Below, piece after piece: positions 22,927 through 34,573 of a DNA stretch of 64,000 bases. Origin of the DNA: Blastomyces gilchristii SLH14081 (lineage: Eukaryota > Ascomycota > Eurotiomycetes > Onygenales > Ajellomycetaceae); the NCBI RefSeq assembly GCF_000003855.2, contig NW_003101666.1, positions 93,934 to 157,933 of the forward strand, written 5' to 3'. A model generated the notes under the pieces. That model was not told where the DNA came from and made no database searches. It saw only the letters and a program-made list of their open reading frames with translations. Position 1 is the first letter of the stretch; each line of letters opens with the position of its first letter. Position numbers and translations under genes: made by a program.

Positions 22927-25308
22927 TGTTGGGAGTCGAAACCGGGGAAGAACGTAGTGCGTCGAAATGAGTTTCCCTAAAAGGGTTCTTGCGGTTTTTT
23001 TCCTTTTCCCTCTCTTTTCTGTCTAGATGTCTATTTTCTATCGACTGTTAATATACGAGGCAGACAAAATTCTAGCAGATATGGTACAACAAATTGGTCA
23101 GAGTTAATATTCCCACATGCCACAAACGGCCGGTACCTGGTGTGCGCTGGCAGATTTCCTAGAGCCCGCTATTTATAGAGAAGCTTTCTGAGAACAAAGA
23201 GCACCACTCTAAATCCCGGGCTTAGAGTCAACAAAAGAAAAAAAAAAAAAAAAAAAAAACTGACGATAAGCAGCTATGTGTCGTGGAAACACGTTGTTGC
23301 GGAATTGCGCGGTTGCAAGTCGGGCGAGGCGCTCGTGAGTGGCGTTCTCTTGGCTTCTGGGTTGGCCTGCCGAGGTTGAAGGAGTCGCAGAAATGAGTGT
23401 TAGGCAGTGGAAGAATACAGCTTGTCAGGAAAGCTATGGAAAAATAGATGAGCCAAGTCTATATTGAAGCCAGGTTGGTTTGTCTATAGTATGCGTTATA
23501 TGGGCTGGAGAAGGAGGGATGTTGATGCATTCAATGACGTTGGTTATTCTGCTGGTGCCAAGACAATTTATGCCAGGTTTATCTTATCTACCGCATCATG
23601 CAACCATCATCAACAGATAAACAGGACATAACTATAGCTATAGCTATGATTATCAAGCCATTAGGCTGGTATAAATGGAAGACTAATAGTAATTTATTTT
23701 ACTTCCATTTCTGTTTTGACCCATTATCACAACCTAGTTGGGTTTCGCCATTCAGCCATCAACGCCGTAACGAAGATAGGGGATGCAAATGACACCAAGG
23801 GAATTACATTCTGAAGGCATCATCAGTACACCGCAGGTGAGAATTTCACGACACACAAGCCTAGTGACAAGTTAGTGCTAATCGACATTTCTCCATCCTT
23901 CTTCTGCACTCCCTCGTCCAGCCCTTCTTATTTGAACAAGATTCAACCACTCCGATTCCAGTCAGCGGGATAATCTATTTCCCGAGTCAAAGTATGTTTT
24001 CTGCCAGCACGAAATTTGACGACATATATATACCACCCGTGGACGATGGCGACAACCCAAATCGCCAAACTTTGACTTTTAATCTGAGAACGGTGTAGAA
24101 GTTTAAATAGAGTACAGTTCTTCCCCATCCGTCGGCCACAGCTACATGTATGTAGCTTCCTTCAGCTGCGCGCCACGAATTACCTATGATAGTCGAACCC
24201 AAATTCCCCATCGAGAACTATCAGATCCTCACATCATCGTGGAATATTTGCAAAGGGTTAGATTTGATGTCATAAAACGTTGGCATAAAAACTCAATCAT
24301 GCAAAATATATCATCCGCATAGCGTTTGGAAGATAATATTGTGAGAAAATTCACTTTAGATCAAAGTTGTTGTTATTATTTTTCCCTGGACACTCGTGAG
24401 TCCGAAACCAGAGGATTGAAAGGATTGGAAATCCTAATCCTTCAAAATCCACAGGACACGAAAATCGAGAGAGGGCAGACACGGAGCTCCATGAATCGGT
24501 CTAGACTGGTTACTGATCCAGGTGTTATGATTAGCAGCCGAAGTCAAGGAGAGGGGAAGGAGGAAATAGTAGGAATCTTGCGAGAGTATATGTCGTTGAG
24601 AATTCCATAAAATGATACTTTCTCGCGTGACAAAGGTATCCAGTTCCTGGGGTATTTAGAAGGTAATACGAACAATCCTGTATAACGCTCAATATAACGC
24701 TCTTCGAAACCGCCGTTAGCAAACTCGATCCAGGATAGAACCCTATATTTAAACTCTAGAAGATTCCCGAGTAATTAACTCTCTAAGAGCGTTAAGTTTC
24801 ATTCACTGCTGAAATGTATCTCCTCACCTATTGGAACGATGAAGCCAGAGCATACCTGCTCAACGGTATGTTCTAGGTAGGGTAGGCATGGGGTGCACAA
24901 CCTCGAGAGATCCTTTCCAGGGCAACCTACTAGTAGGCAAAAAGTGTATAAAAATGAAGTCTAGCTTTTTCCGACTGCGAATTAGGCTTTTGTTGCAGTA
25001 GTTAATAATTGTCGGCCCATATATTACTGAGAGTTCCGTGGTTGGAGGCGTTGGAAGAGCTTATCCCAGTTGACTAGTTACGTCAGAGCCCTAGTTACAG
25101 GATCTGATTAGGGTTAGAGTTGCGCAAACCCTAACCTTCTGCCCGCATAAACATCGTCGACAAGCAAATAAATAATAGCCCGATCTCAACACACATAGTT
25201 CCAAGTTAATTTATTTTAACCTCTTTGGGTTTCAACTTGCGGTCACATGTAGGCTATAGAGGGCGATTTGGCAGTTCAGACCTCGGTAGTCATGTATACA
25301 TGATGTAC

Positions 25309-25330
25309 TGTACATGTACATGTACATGTA
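25309..25330. repeat. Palindromic (TGTACA)n repeat
   Basis: TGTACATGTACATGTACA followed by TGTA, containing two overlapping copies of the palindrome GTACATGTAC. The same repeat type appears at 54787-54809. Confidence 0.85.
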
Positions 25331-25526
25331 GGATTCTGGGTGGCTCAAAGGCCTCGATCCCACAATACCACCGCTCTTCCCTGCAGTCACATCACATCAG
25401 TAAACGTGTTTATTCTGACCGAGGAACTTGGATTGACGGAGGGGTATTCTGTGACTGTGCATAATAATCCCGCAAGCGAGCCGATCGTTGGACTGGATTG
25501 AGTTCGCGGTCTGGGAAGTTTCTGAA

Positions 25527-25635
25527 GCTACGCCGCTATGCTACGGAGAGTTCAGGTGGAAGCTAAGCAGCACTAAACGCATGGAACCCTGCTACTGTCA
25601 AGTACTGCGGGGGCTTGCCACCAGTTTGCCAGAGC
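25527..25635 (+). pseudogene. 5S rRNA-like relic (tentative)
   Basis: GGAAGCTAAGCAG at 25558-25570 equals the internal-promoter A-box region of many eukaryotic 5S genes. AGTACTGCGGGGGC followed by CCACCAG at 25601-25624 resembles the 5S C-box region at about the right distance, and GCTACGCCGCTATGCTAC at 25527-25544 resembles a 5S 5' end. The segment between is too short for an intact 5S molecule, and no T-run terminator follows. This could be a decayed copy or chance resemblance. Confidence 0.2.
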
Positions 25636-25684
25636 TAGAAAACTGATCTCGGCCTCTGGTTGGCTGCGGCATTATCAATCTCCC

Positions 25685-25721
25685 ATCAGATACGCCGAAA
25701 AGGCCTAGCCGCATCTGATAA
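25685..25721 (+). promoter_or_regulatory. Paired GATA-type iron-repressor sites (SreA/Sre1-like)
   Basis: ATCTGATAA at 25713-25721 matches the ATCWGATAA site known for fungal siderophore repressors (SreA, Sre1) exactly. ATCAGATAC at 25685-25693 matches eight of nine positions. Both face the same way, 20 bp apart, about 530 bp before the transporter ATG. Binding is inferred from the known consensus. Confidence 0.6.
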
Positions 25722-26248
25722 AAATTTCTCCCCCCTCCCAAGCTCCCTGCTGTAGAAGGAAGATGCGCGACAAAACCCAGCTGTGCTTAAGGTTGAACTC
25801 AAGGCAGGGAAAAAAAGAAAAGAAGAAAGCCTGTTGGATCGCTTCCCAAACACAGGACAATGTTAGGGTTTTACCGGCTTTATCTAGTGCTGTCAGGTCC
25901 TGGTTTCCTTTTGATGCGTCGAGGGATCTTTAAAATGCAGCCCCATGCCCGCATCCGAGCCCGGAATTGGCCCTTTGTTTCTTTTCCTCTTCATAAACCG
26001 AAGGATTGCTTGCTTACATCGATCAACTCGTCTATATCTACTTCAGTAAATACTTGGATCTTGTCTATTCAATTACCACCTTGATCGTCTCTACTCAATA
26101 ACTACCTGGATCGCATCTGCGCAATAACCACCCAGACCTAACCATTCGATAACTACTCGAATCCTATCTATCCAACAGCTGCTTTTAACTGTGATCTATC
26201 TCATTAATTACTTGGACTTTTCACCCCGCGACTCTCCGTTGATTCACC

Positions 26249-28811
26249 ATGGGAGCTGCTGAGGATAGCAAGGAGGCCATGCCTCCGCAGCCGGTGGAGG
26301 TGGATATGAAAGAGAAGCACCCTGCAGCTGACCCCGGAAACGCAGGCCAGGATGACCAGTCGCCGGTTCTCCTGGGAGAGAAAAGTCCTGGTGTTGCGCG
26401 GATCGAGGTTATTTCTCGTTACTTCACGCTTCCAGATCGTATCATGTTCTTTTTTGGTATATTCCTTCTCGCCTATGCTTATGGCTTGGACGGGACGATT
26501 CGTTACACCTATCAGGTTCGTCAACGTCTTTTCCCCACTGGAGAGCATCTGTTGCCAAAAAACAGAGAAAAATCCAAAGTACTAACTGAATATCACCGCA
26601 AAAGCCTTATGCCGTTGCTTCATATGCCGAACATAGCTTGTTAGCAACAGTTAATGTTCTACGAGGCGTCATTGGTGCTGCTGCCCAGGTATGTTCCTTC
26701 TTTAGTCAAGCATATAGATACTGCGATACTGATTACTCCATATCTAGCCAACCATCGCAAAAATTGCTGATGTGTTTGGTCGCGCGGAGGTTATCTCTGT
26801 TACTATTGTATTCTATATCATTGGTACGTGATATTCTTCACTTTGACGGAAAATGCTTCTACTTGCAGATTTAGCTTACGATAATTATAGGTACCATTGT
26901 TGAAGCTTGCGCGACTAATGTGCAATCATTCTGCGCCGGTGCTGTCCTATATCAAGTGAGATAATATGTTCCATGTCCCACTGCAACTCTTTGTGCCCAC
27001 TAAAATCTAACCCTGGTTTTTCTTTTCCAAAAAGATTGGATACACCGGCATCATGTTGCTTGTAGAGGTTCTGATTGCCGACACAACATCTCTTCGATCC
27101 CGTCTATTTTTCTCTTACATTCCCGCATTACCATTCCTTGTAAGTTTGAACCTTTGATGATTCGTTCTGGGTTCAAAAATATCCACTAACCGGTCCTAGA
27201 TCAATACTTGGGTGAGCGGAGATGTCACGAATGCTGTTTTGGCCACTACAACTTGGCAATGGGGTATTGGAATGTGGGCAATCATTTACCCAGGTATTTT
27301 AACTTCCGTCCTTACAATCTACTCTCCGCGCAAAGGAAAAAGTAGGATCAGAAAAGAAAACTAACATAGTTTATAGTTTGCTGCCTGCCCTTGATCATAT
27401 CTCTATTCATCGTCCATAGAAGAGCAAAGAGAGATGGCGCTCTTGAGAAGTACAAAAGCTCGTATGAGCTTATGGGTGCTCGCCAGCTTTCAAAAGCTCT
27501 CTTCTGGCAGTTGGATGTAATCGGCATCATCCTTTTGATTGCCATTTTGGCGCTTATCCTTGTCCCTTTTACTCTTGCCGGTGGAGTAGAGACCCAATGG
27601 GCAAAGGCCAAGGTGATCGTACCGCTTGTCGTTGGGTTTTGTTGCATTCCTGCCTTCATTCTCTGGGAAAAGAATTGCAAACATCCCATGCTTCCATTTA
27701 AAGTAAGCCCTCACACCATTTATATTCGATATTTGCCGTCTTCTTTAAGTACTAACACAGCTTTGCTCCCAGCTTCTGAAAGACCGCGCGGTCTGGGCTG
27801 CTCTTGGACTTGCAATGATGCTTAACACCGGTAAGGACCACTCAAGTTCTCTGAAAGATTCTGGAGCCTAGGCTAATCTTCCATCCTTTTTTACTTTACC
27901 ATTCCACAGCATGGTATCTTCAGGGAGACTTCCTGTTTACGGTGTTAATTGTTGCCTTTGACGAGTCCATCAAAAGTGCCACCCGTATCACGTCCCTGTA
28001 CAGCTTTGCATCTGTCATCACAGGTTGTATCGCCGGCCTACTTGTCATGAAGATTCGCCGGCTTAAGGCCCTTATCATCTCCGGAACACTTCTTTTCATC
28101 GTGGCATTCGGTCTCCTCATTTACTTCCGTGGAGGAACGAGCGGAGCTAATCAGTCCGGGATTATTGGTGCTCAGGTCTTGCTCGGTATTGGTAAGTCCA
28201 ACTCACAGCTCAATTCAACCCCAAAACACCCCCCACCAGATTTAATATTGACAATGCTAATCTCCTATTCAAAGCTGGGGGTTTATTTCCCTATTCCGCC
28301 CAAGCAAGTATCCAAGCTGCAACGAAACATGAACGTAAGTACCCCCTCTCTTCCTCAGTCCGTGACAACAAACAACAACCACAATCAAAAGGCACCCTTG
28401 TTACAAATCCAACTAACCCTTCACATAGACGTGGCCGTTATCACCGGCTTGTACCTCGCAAGCTACAACATCGGCAGCGCAGTCGGCAACGCTATCTCTG
28501 GCGCAATCTGGAACCAAGTGCTTCCGGGCACTATCAAGGACCGAGTCGGTGACATTATTGACGCGGGCACGATATACGGCAACCCGTTTGGATTTGCTTC
28601 GGAATATCCCGTTGGCACGCCAGTCCGCGATGGCGTTATTGATGCCTATCGTCATGTCCAAAGGCTGCTGTGCATTACTGGTATTTGCCTCAGTGTGCTG
28701 TTGGTCGTCTTTGCCGTATTGCTCCGTGACCCCGTTCTGGGAAAGACTCAGAGTCTTGAGGATGCGGAGAAGCTATCGATCTCGTCGGCTGAGGAAGAGA
28801 GTTCGAGATGA
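26249..28811 (+). CDS. Major-facilitator siderophore-iron transporter (SIT/Mir family)
   Basis: Plasma-membrane importer of ferric siderophores driven by the proton gradient. Eleven exons join in frame to 599 aa: 26249-26515, 26605-26688, 26748-26823, 26891-26955, 27035-27139, 27200-27293, 27377-27702, 27773-27830, 27910-28191, 28275-28334 and 28429-28811. The cytosolic N-terminus (about 65 residues) is polar. The first membrane helix leads into [12 protein letters not shown], a hallmark of siderophore transporters. ADVFGRAE is the MFS A-like loop, followed by [53 protein letters not shown] and [20 protein letters not shown]. About 14 helices are predicted, usual for this family. Two GATA-type iron-repressor sites lie upstream, suggesting repression in iron-rich conditions. 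No siderophore biosynthesis gene adjoins it. The substrate cannot be told from the sequence. Confidence 0.94.
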
Positions 28812-30050
28812 TTGTGTGAGGGTTTATTTGTTTTATTCTTTTGGTTTTCTTTTTTCTATTTTCTTTTTCTCTTTTTTCAAGATCCCCGGTTAAAAGCCTT
28901 ACTCCCTTCATATTGTTTGTTTTTGTTTGTTTTCAACGATGCCCCTTTTGATGTTTATTTATAGATACTGTCCATGGAAGAGGATGTATATTGATTTATT
29001 GAGTTCAAACGGCTTCGGATGGTTTTGGGTACAGGTTTTGGGTGGTTTCCAGTGCTTTTCCAAATGGTTTCCTGTTTATATACGATTCCCGAGTTCTAGA
29101 TGATTCCCTATGTTTCTGATATGATATAACTCTAATATTAATGTCTTATTTTTTTTATTTTTTTTTATAATGATATCCAGTCCTCACAAAGCAAATATTT
29201 TGCAGGCCCCTATGAAACTCGGATTTCAGTCATAAGCGGCGAGTTATATTCTTATCATTATATGCTTACTAGCATTCAGCACCTAGTCAAGGTGAATGAG
29301 TGGCATATAAAATATAGAGAGTAGTTCGTTCCGTGACATGAAACTTCCATACTATATAGTAACTAGTAACTAGCCATGGTAAATTTGAGTGTCAGTGCGA
29401 CCCCAAGGATAACAAGGCAAGTACCTACATTAATGCGGTATTGTATAGATAGATATAGCTATGACAGGCTATATACAAATCGTTCTCAGCTAAGATGGGA
29501 AAGGAGCTCTGCGCCAAGCAAGGCCCAGCCTTAAGTTAATAGCCGAGGCCAAACGGGAAGTCTCCCGACCGACTGGGCCAAGCGCTAGACTAACCTAATT
29601 CAACCCCCAAGCAAACCCTATGACGACAAGCAACTAACTATAACGGTTCAACTTCCACCCCCCCCCCCCCCCCCAAAAGCCCCAGCCCCCCCCCCAGCCA
29701 GATCCATCCCCCGCTGCCCATCACATCACACATTCCCTCGCTGCCAGCGATTATTACTCGCGATAGTTCTGGAGAAACAGGGTGGTTAAGGGACACATCC
29801 GGTGATCTAGCAGCTGTCTTTGCAGTGGGTCTCGATTATTATTCTGGCCTTGACTCTGCCGCTCTTGCAAACTACACAGCCTTCCGCTTCTGCACTTCCG
29901 CCCCGCTTGTCTTTTTCTAGGGCTCTACGGAGTATATATATTCCCATTGAAGCAAGATCTGGGATCCTATATATTTTCTTTTTTTTCTTTTCTTTTTTCC
30001 CCTTTTCTTTTTCTGTTTTAATCCTAGACCGGTTGGCCAATCTGCCTACA
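28812..30050. other. Intergenic region between the siderophore transporter and YOP1
   Basis: 1.2 kb, no gene. T-rich DNA right after the transporter stop (28830-28880) fits its 3' end. A C17 run (29658-29674) and more C-rich DNA follow. TACGGAGTA at 29926-29934 lies 117 bp before the YOP1 ATG. A TC-rich leader precedes that start. Confidence 0.6.
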
Positions 30051-31324
30051 ATGTTTGGCATCATTGCGGATTTACTATCGTGAGTCTCCCGCTCTCTGAT
30101 GCTTGACCTGATTGATATTGGAGCTCTGGTTTTATATATATAGCTCTAAAGGTTTTACGATCAAGCCCACAATAAGCCTCCTAGCGATCAAAAATACTGA
30201 CCGGACTTCTTTTTCCGCTTCGCCTATAGCTCCGCGCTCACCATCCTCTTCCCTATCTTCGCATCTTACAAAGCACTCCGAACCTCCGACCCTTCCCAAT
30301 TGGCACCATGGCTTATGTATTGGGTTGTAATGTCTATAGTGTTGCTGGTTGAATCCTGGACATATTTCATCGTCAGATGGTATGTTACAGTGCAAGAAAA
30401 CACCCAATCAAACCCCCGGCACGTTAGGTACTTGTTCTGTTTTGTGTAAACACTAACCCCGGCGCACTTCAATACAGGTTCCCATTTTACAGCTGGATCC
30501 GCCTCTTCGCCCTCTCCTACCTCGTCCTCCCGCAAACCCAAGGCGCCAAGCTGCTCTACCAGCAATACATCGACCCCTTCCTCCTCCTCTACGAGCGTGA
30601 AATCGAACAATTCATCAGCCAAGCACACGACAGCGCCAAATCCGCCGGCCTCGAGTACCTCTACAAAGCCATCGACTTCATTCGCGAAAAGGTCCTCGGC
30701 CTGCCCACCACCGCCCCTCCTCCCCCGCAACCACCGCCGGCAGCCGGAGCAGCGGGTTTCGCCCAATCCTTACTATCCCGCTTCACCATCCCTGGCGCCG
30801 CGGGTGCCGCATCCTCACTTGCCGGCCCCGCTGCGGATCTGTACTCCCTGCTGGCCACCGCTGTGGGGTCAGCAGCCACCTCGGGGAAAACCAGAGACAT
30901 GCAGGCTGAGGAGCTTAGCGCCAGCGGCAAGCTGATTCCTGATAGCATTGCCACGGCGTCGAAGGCGGAGCAGGCGGAGTATATCGCGTCGCAGAAGGAG
31001 CGGCTTGGGGTCCTTTTATCGGCGTTTGATCGCGAGCAGCGGAACCTGCGGCTGGATCCGAGGGGTGTCGGGGTTAGTAGTGATCAGGATGATTTGGCGT
31101 ATGGGAGTAGTGGGTATGATGAGTATGAGCGGGGAGCGGGGCTGAGGAAGAATCGGAGTGATGTTTCGTTTGAGAATATTGAGCATGAGGAGTTTTTGGC
31201 GGGGGGCAGGGAGGGGAGGCATCATTCGCGCAGCCCACACCGGAGGAAGGGGGGGGATGATGTGGCGGATTTTGCGAGGAGGTCTGTGGAGGAGATTGCG
31301 AGGGCTTCGGGCGTTTATCGGTAG
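30051..31324 (+). CDS. YOP1: YOP1/REEP-type ER membrane-shaping protein (TB2/DP1/HVA22 family)
   Basis: Reticulon-like hairpin protein that bends tubular ER membranes. Exons are 30051-30079, 30230-30379 and 30478-31324 (332 aa), with phases 2, 2 and closing in frame. Residues 1-100 are the TB2/DP1/HVA22 domain: a first hydrophobic hairpin (LTILFPIFASYKAL), then PWLMYWVVMSIVLLVESW, then FPFYSWIRLFALSYLVLPQ, GAKLLYQQYIDPFL and the amphipathic follow-on. Unlike the short yeast Yop1 (180 aa), a 200-residue tail follows, Ala/Pro-rich then charged (EQAEYIASQKERLGVLLSAF, an Arg/Ser-rich end). This longer architecture resembles REEP1-4-type proteins as much as yeast Yop1. The 29-nt first exon encodes only nine residues plus part of the tenth. 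Confidence 0.9.
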
Positions 31325-32349
31325 AGAGGGTTATCGGCTTTTCGTATCTAGTGCGGATTTTCTTATTCCCTGTTTTAATGCTTCCCTTGTTCTTATTTTT
31401 TAACTTTTATGGTGTTTGCTGTCATCCCTTGTGTTGCCGGTGGCGCATATATACGTACATGTCTTGTCCACATGTACTAGAAATCAAAGATCGCATATCA
31501 TGAATTCATGAGTTGATATACCCTTTCGATTATATTCATCGCCCCAATGGCGGTTGTTTCCTCGCACACGACCCGACCCAGGGGACCAAAGGCGCGAACG
31601 CAGATAAATCCACAATGCTATTATCAGACATGGCTGCCCCTGATATATCTAGCTGGGTAGACTTGGACTTACCCAGCACACACACTTCAAAGATACCTAC
31701 CTACCTACCTACCTACCTCGGCGATTTTACAGCAATACTATATAGCTGATCATACGGGAAGATGGTGGAGCATAGAGGTTGTATGCGAGGCAAGCCATAG
31801 CGTGTATGTGTGTGTGTGAATCTCTAGAGCTCTCAGCTCCTTCCTTTATCTCCCCTTCTCACCCCGATATTGTTTCCCCGTCTCTAAGACGGTCTCTTTT
31901 GATTCTGCAGTGAAGGGAATACGCCGAATATATATATATTTTCCATATCTTATACGATGAACAGGGAAGTATAGTTATTTACTATATCTATCAAAGTACC
32001 CGCCGGTGCGCACGTCTACATCCCATACAGTCGCCATCCCCCGCCCCCCGCCGCCCTCCCCCCAAACGCTCTACATATGCGTTTACGGGAGGAATCACAA
32101 TCACATTCTCTACCCCTTCATTGAATTCCAGCATCTTTTGTACTTTTTGTTTTTTGAAAGGTGCGTACAGTGAATTATGTCCCTGTGGATTAGAACTTCG
32201 AGACATTTCATCCAGTGAATATGAAACACGAACATGAACATACCTTCTTCCATCTCGTACTTACCGTGTCTCAACGATATCCTACCCTCTCTCGGCTCTT
32301 TTATTAACAAAATTCCATCTAGAACAGACAAAAAAAATAAAAAATAAAG
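31325..32349. other. Intergenic region downstream of YOP1
   Basis: No gene seen. Holds a (CTAC)n tetranucleotide run at about 31692-31718, a TG run near 31804-31818 and a TA run near 31930-31940. The last 200 bp are the presumed promoter of the next gene. Confidence 0.6.
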
Positions 32350-33264
32350 ATGATTCGGTTCCCTCAACGACAGAGAAGGCGTCCGACACTACCGAAAAAG
32401 ATCGAACCCCTTCCCGCCGCAGCAATAGATTCAACAAAACAAGAGCTAGAAGCCGAATCACAGCGGCAGCAGCAGCAAGTGGAGAGAGACGCGTCCCTTG
32501 AATACCCGCCGCCGCTCCCACAAAAGCACCCAAGATCGTACATATACCAGGCATCGGGAAGAGTACACCCCCGCTCCCCTTCAGAGAACCAGAGTAGTAG
32601 CAGTAGCCATAAACGCCAAAAGCTAGATGAAGCGCGGAAAAGGGAGCCGGGCAAATTCTCCACGACCCTGAGTTCGCTGGACAATCGAAGCAATGCTACT
32701 GCTTTTGACGATGATGCGAGCTTCAGATATGCGGGACAGCCCGGGCCTAGCATGTTTGGGTTCGAGGTGATGGAAGGAATGTGTGGCATTTCTGGCTTCT
32801 GTGGACGCGACGATGACCATCAGCAGCACCAGCAGCACCAGCAGCACCAGCAGCACCAGCAGCACCAGCAGAAACAGACGGGAACCGCACGGCGACAGGA
32901 CCTCCTAGCCCAACTACGCGCGCTGGAAACACGACAGCTAGAGCTGGATAGTTGGGAGAAGAGCGTGGAGGATAAGTTTGCCTGGCTGGATAGTGCGCGC
33001 GAGGCGGCGGAGAAGAAGCTTGCGTGGTTGACGAGGGAGGAGGAGGCGATGAGGCGCATGTTGATGTGGTTGCCTGATGAGCTGCGGGTGGTGGAGGAGA
33101 GGCGGGCACAGGCTGTGCGGGAGCTGGCGGCCACTGAGGGGAGGGGAGAGACGGTGTTGAATCCGCTTGAGGGGTTGGAGGGTGGAAGTGGGAATGGGAA
33201 TGGGAAGGGGGGAGCGGGAGGGGAGAAGGATGGCATTGTGACTGATGAGGAGATGATTGGGTAA
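32350..33264 (+). CDS. Uncharacterised coiled-coil protein with QQH repeat
   Basis: Single-exon frame of 304 aa from an ATG in AAAGATG context. The N-terminal half is Arg/Ser/Gln-rich with a basic KRQK patch (possible nuclear signal). Around residues 158-176 a CAG/CAC repeat encodes six QQH units directly after DDD. Next comes an amphipathic, Glu/Arg/Trp-containing coiled coil (about residues 185-265: LLAQLRALETRQLELDSWEK, then WLDSAREAAEKKLAWL). The tail is Gly-rich and acidic. No enzyme motif is visible and I do not recognise the family. Codon use and length argue for a real gene. A nuclear scaffold or regulatory role is only a guess from composition. Confidence 0.6.
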   Translation: MIRFPQRQRRRPTLPKKIEPLPAAAIDSTKQELEAESQRQQQQVERDASLEYPPPLPQKHPRSYIYQASGRVHPRSPSENQSSSSSHKRQKLDEARKREPGKFSTTLSSLDNRSNATAFDDDASFRYAGQPGPSMFGFEVMEGMCGISGFCGRDDDHQQHQQHQQHQQHQQHQQKQTGTARRQDLLAQLRALETRQLELDSWEKSVEDKFAWLDSAREAAEKKLAWLTREEEAMRRMLMWLPDELRVVEERRAQAVRELAATEGRGETVLNPLEGLEGGSGNGNGKGGAGGEKDGIVTDEEMIG

Positions 33265-34089
33265 ATGGTTATTAAATATCATTATCTTCATGGTGACATC
33301 AGGAGGTTCTTGTACAGCGCTTGCCAGGTTGTTTTTCATGTTGACTTCCAGGAGTTCGTTATCACTATTATTAGATTATTGGTTATGGTTATAGACTGGG
33401 TTTTTCTTTGCCTTTGGGCTTCATGCGGGCATAGAATGGAAAATGACAACGATGAGAAAGGTCCATTCAACTTTTCATAATATGAATCTCACCCTCACTT
33501 GATACTACAGATTTAGGCCTGAAGTAGTGCTAGAAACAGCTGCTTTCAACTCCCACAGTGCCCAGGTGCAGTCTGGAGTTAACATAGCTACTTGCATATA
33601 GTCTTCGATATCAATTCAATTCATTCCCTTCCCTCCATTCAGTTCTTTTATGGTGTTTATTTAACCAAAGCCCATTACTCAATCAATTAGAATTACCGCC
33701 ATTTCTCCTTCTCCGAATTTGAGAGGTGATAAGTTCAAGCAGACTGAATATAGAGCTAGGGGTTCTCATCCCGGAAACTGATGACGGAGCTCCTTAACTT
33801 TGAGCTCTGAGATATGGCCTTCTCAGCGTCGAATTGGTGGTAAGGACAGAATGACAGCGCGGTTTGAGAATCGGCGCTGTATGTACTATTTTATTATGGT
33901 CATTGGGGAAGGGAATGCCGGGAGGCGGTATATTTCTCTTTGATCATCTTGAGCATCACTTGGGCCGCTGTAAGAAGGTCGATGAGGACATATTCTGCAG
34001 GATTCTTTGGATGATAGAAGATCACTGGAACCTCTGGGAATAGAAACAAGGGTGACTGGTGTAGCACAAGCAGCCCCGATTGTCAGCAG

Positions 34090-34124
<35 letters not shown>

Positions 34125-34573
34125 ATGTCGCAAGGAGGGAGTATTGTGGGAAACGCGTGGCTCAGGCACGAATTGACGAGTAAATAATACATGAGCCCAA
34201 GCCCGTGTAACTATAGAAATATTTATTTATACAATTACCTTGAACAATGATGATATCAAGGTTAGGACAAAAAAACAATAATTAAATAATTAAATAAATA
34301 AACTAACTCAAAAACAGGTCATAAATCCAAACCATGGTCAGAAGTTGAGCATTGATTTTCTAACCATGTTCATGTTCAACTTTCCTCTAACCGCGTTCAC
34401 CGTTATTTAGTTACTCCGTCGTTAGTCATCTACATTCAAAAATCGCGTTTCTTACCTTACACTAGAAACAAATAAATGAAAATACCTTCATTCTTTTAGA
34501 TTTCTTCCTTATCATAGCGTTCATCTACTGTTAATTCCATCGTTATTCATTGTCTCCCTCACTTTGCACAATA
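33265..34573. other. Intergenic region before the small phosphatase gene
   Basis: 1.3 kb without a supported gene. Contains a TA run of about 28 bp near 34093-34121 and AT-rich DNA at 34270-34310. The promoter of the next gene lies at its right end. Confidence 0.6.

Larger units (their letters stand above)
22927..26248. other. 3.3-kb divergent intergenic region upstream of the siderophore transporter
   Basis: No protein gene I can support. It contains an A run at about 23238-23259, an 8-bp inverted repeat TTAGGGTT/AACCCTAA (25108-25115 and 25127-25134), a (TGTACA)n palindromic repeat at 25309-25330, a 5S-rRNA-like block near 25527-25635, and two GATA-type iron-regulator sites at 25685-25721. 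The last 500 bp are a T/C-rich leader with several CTATCT-type segments (AGATAG on the other strand), suited to a GATA-controlled promoter. Confidence 0.55.

Noticed and set aside
24326..24610. 94-residue open frame in the 3.3-kb upstream region
   Set aside because: No recognisable motif, no splice partners, composition near random; could not be supported as a gene.
25108..25136. Possible telomere end or interstitial telomere array (TTAGGG)
   Set aside because: Only one and a third units on each side; too short for a telomere or a true interstitial array. Kept only as a minor hairpin finding.
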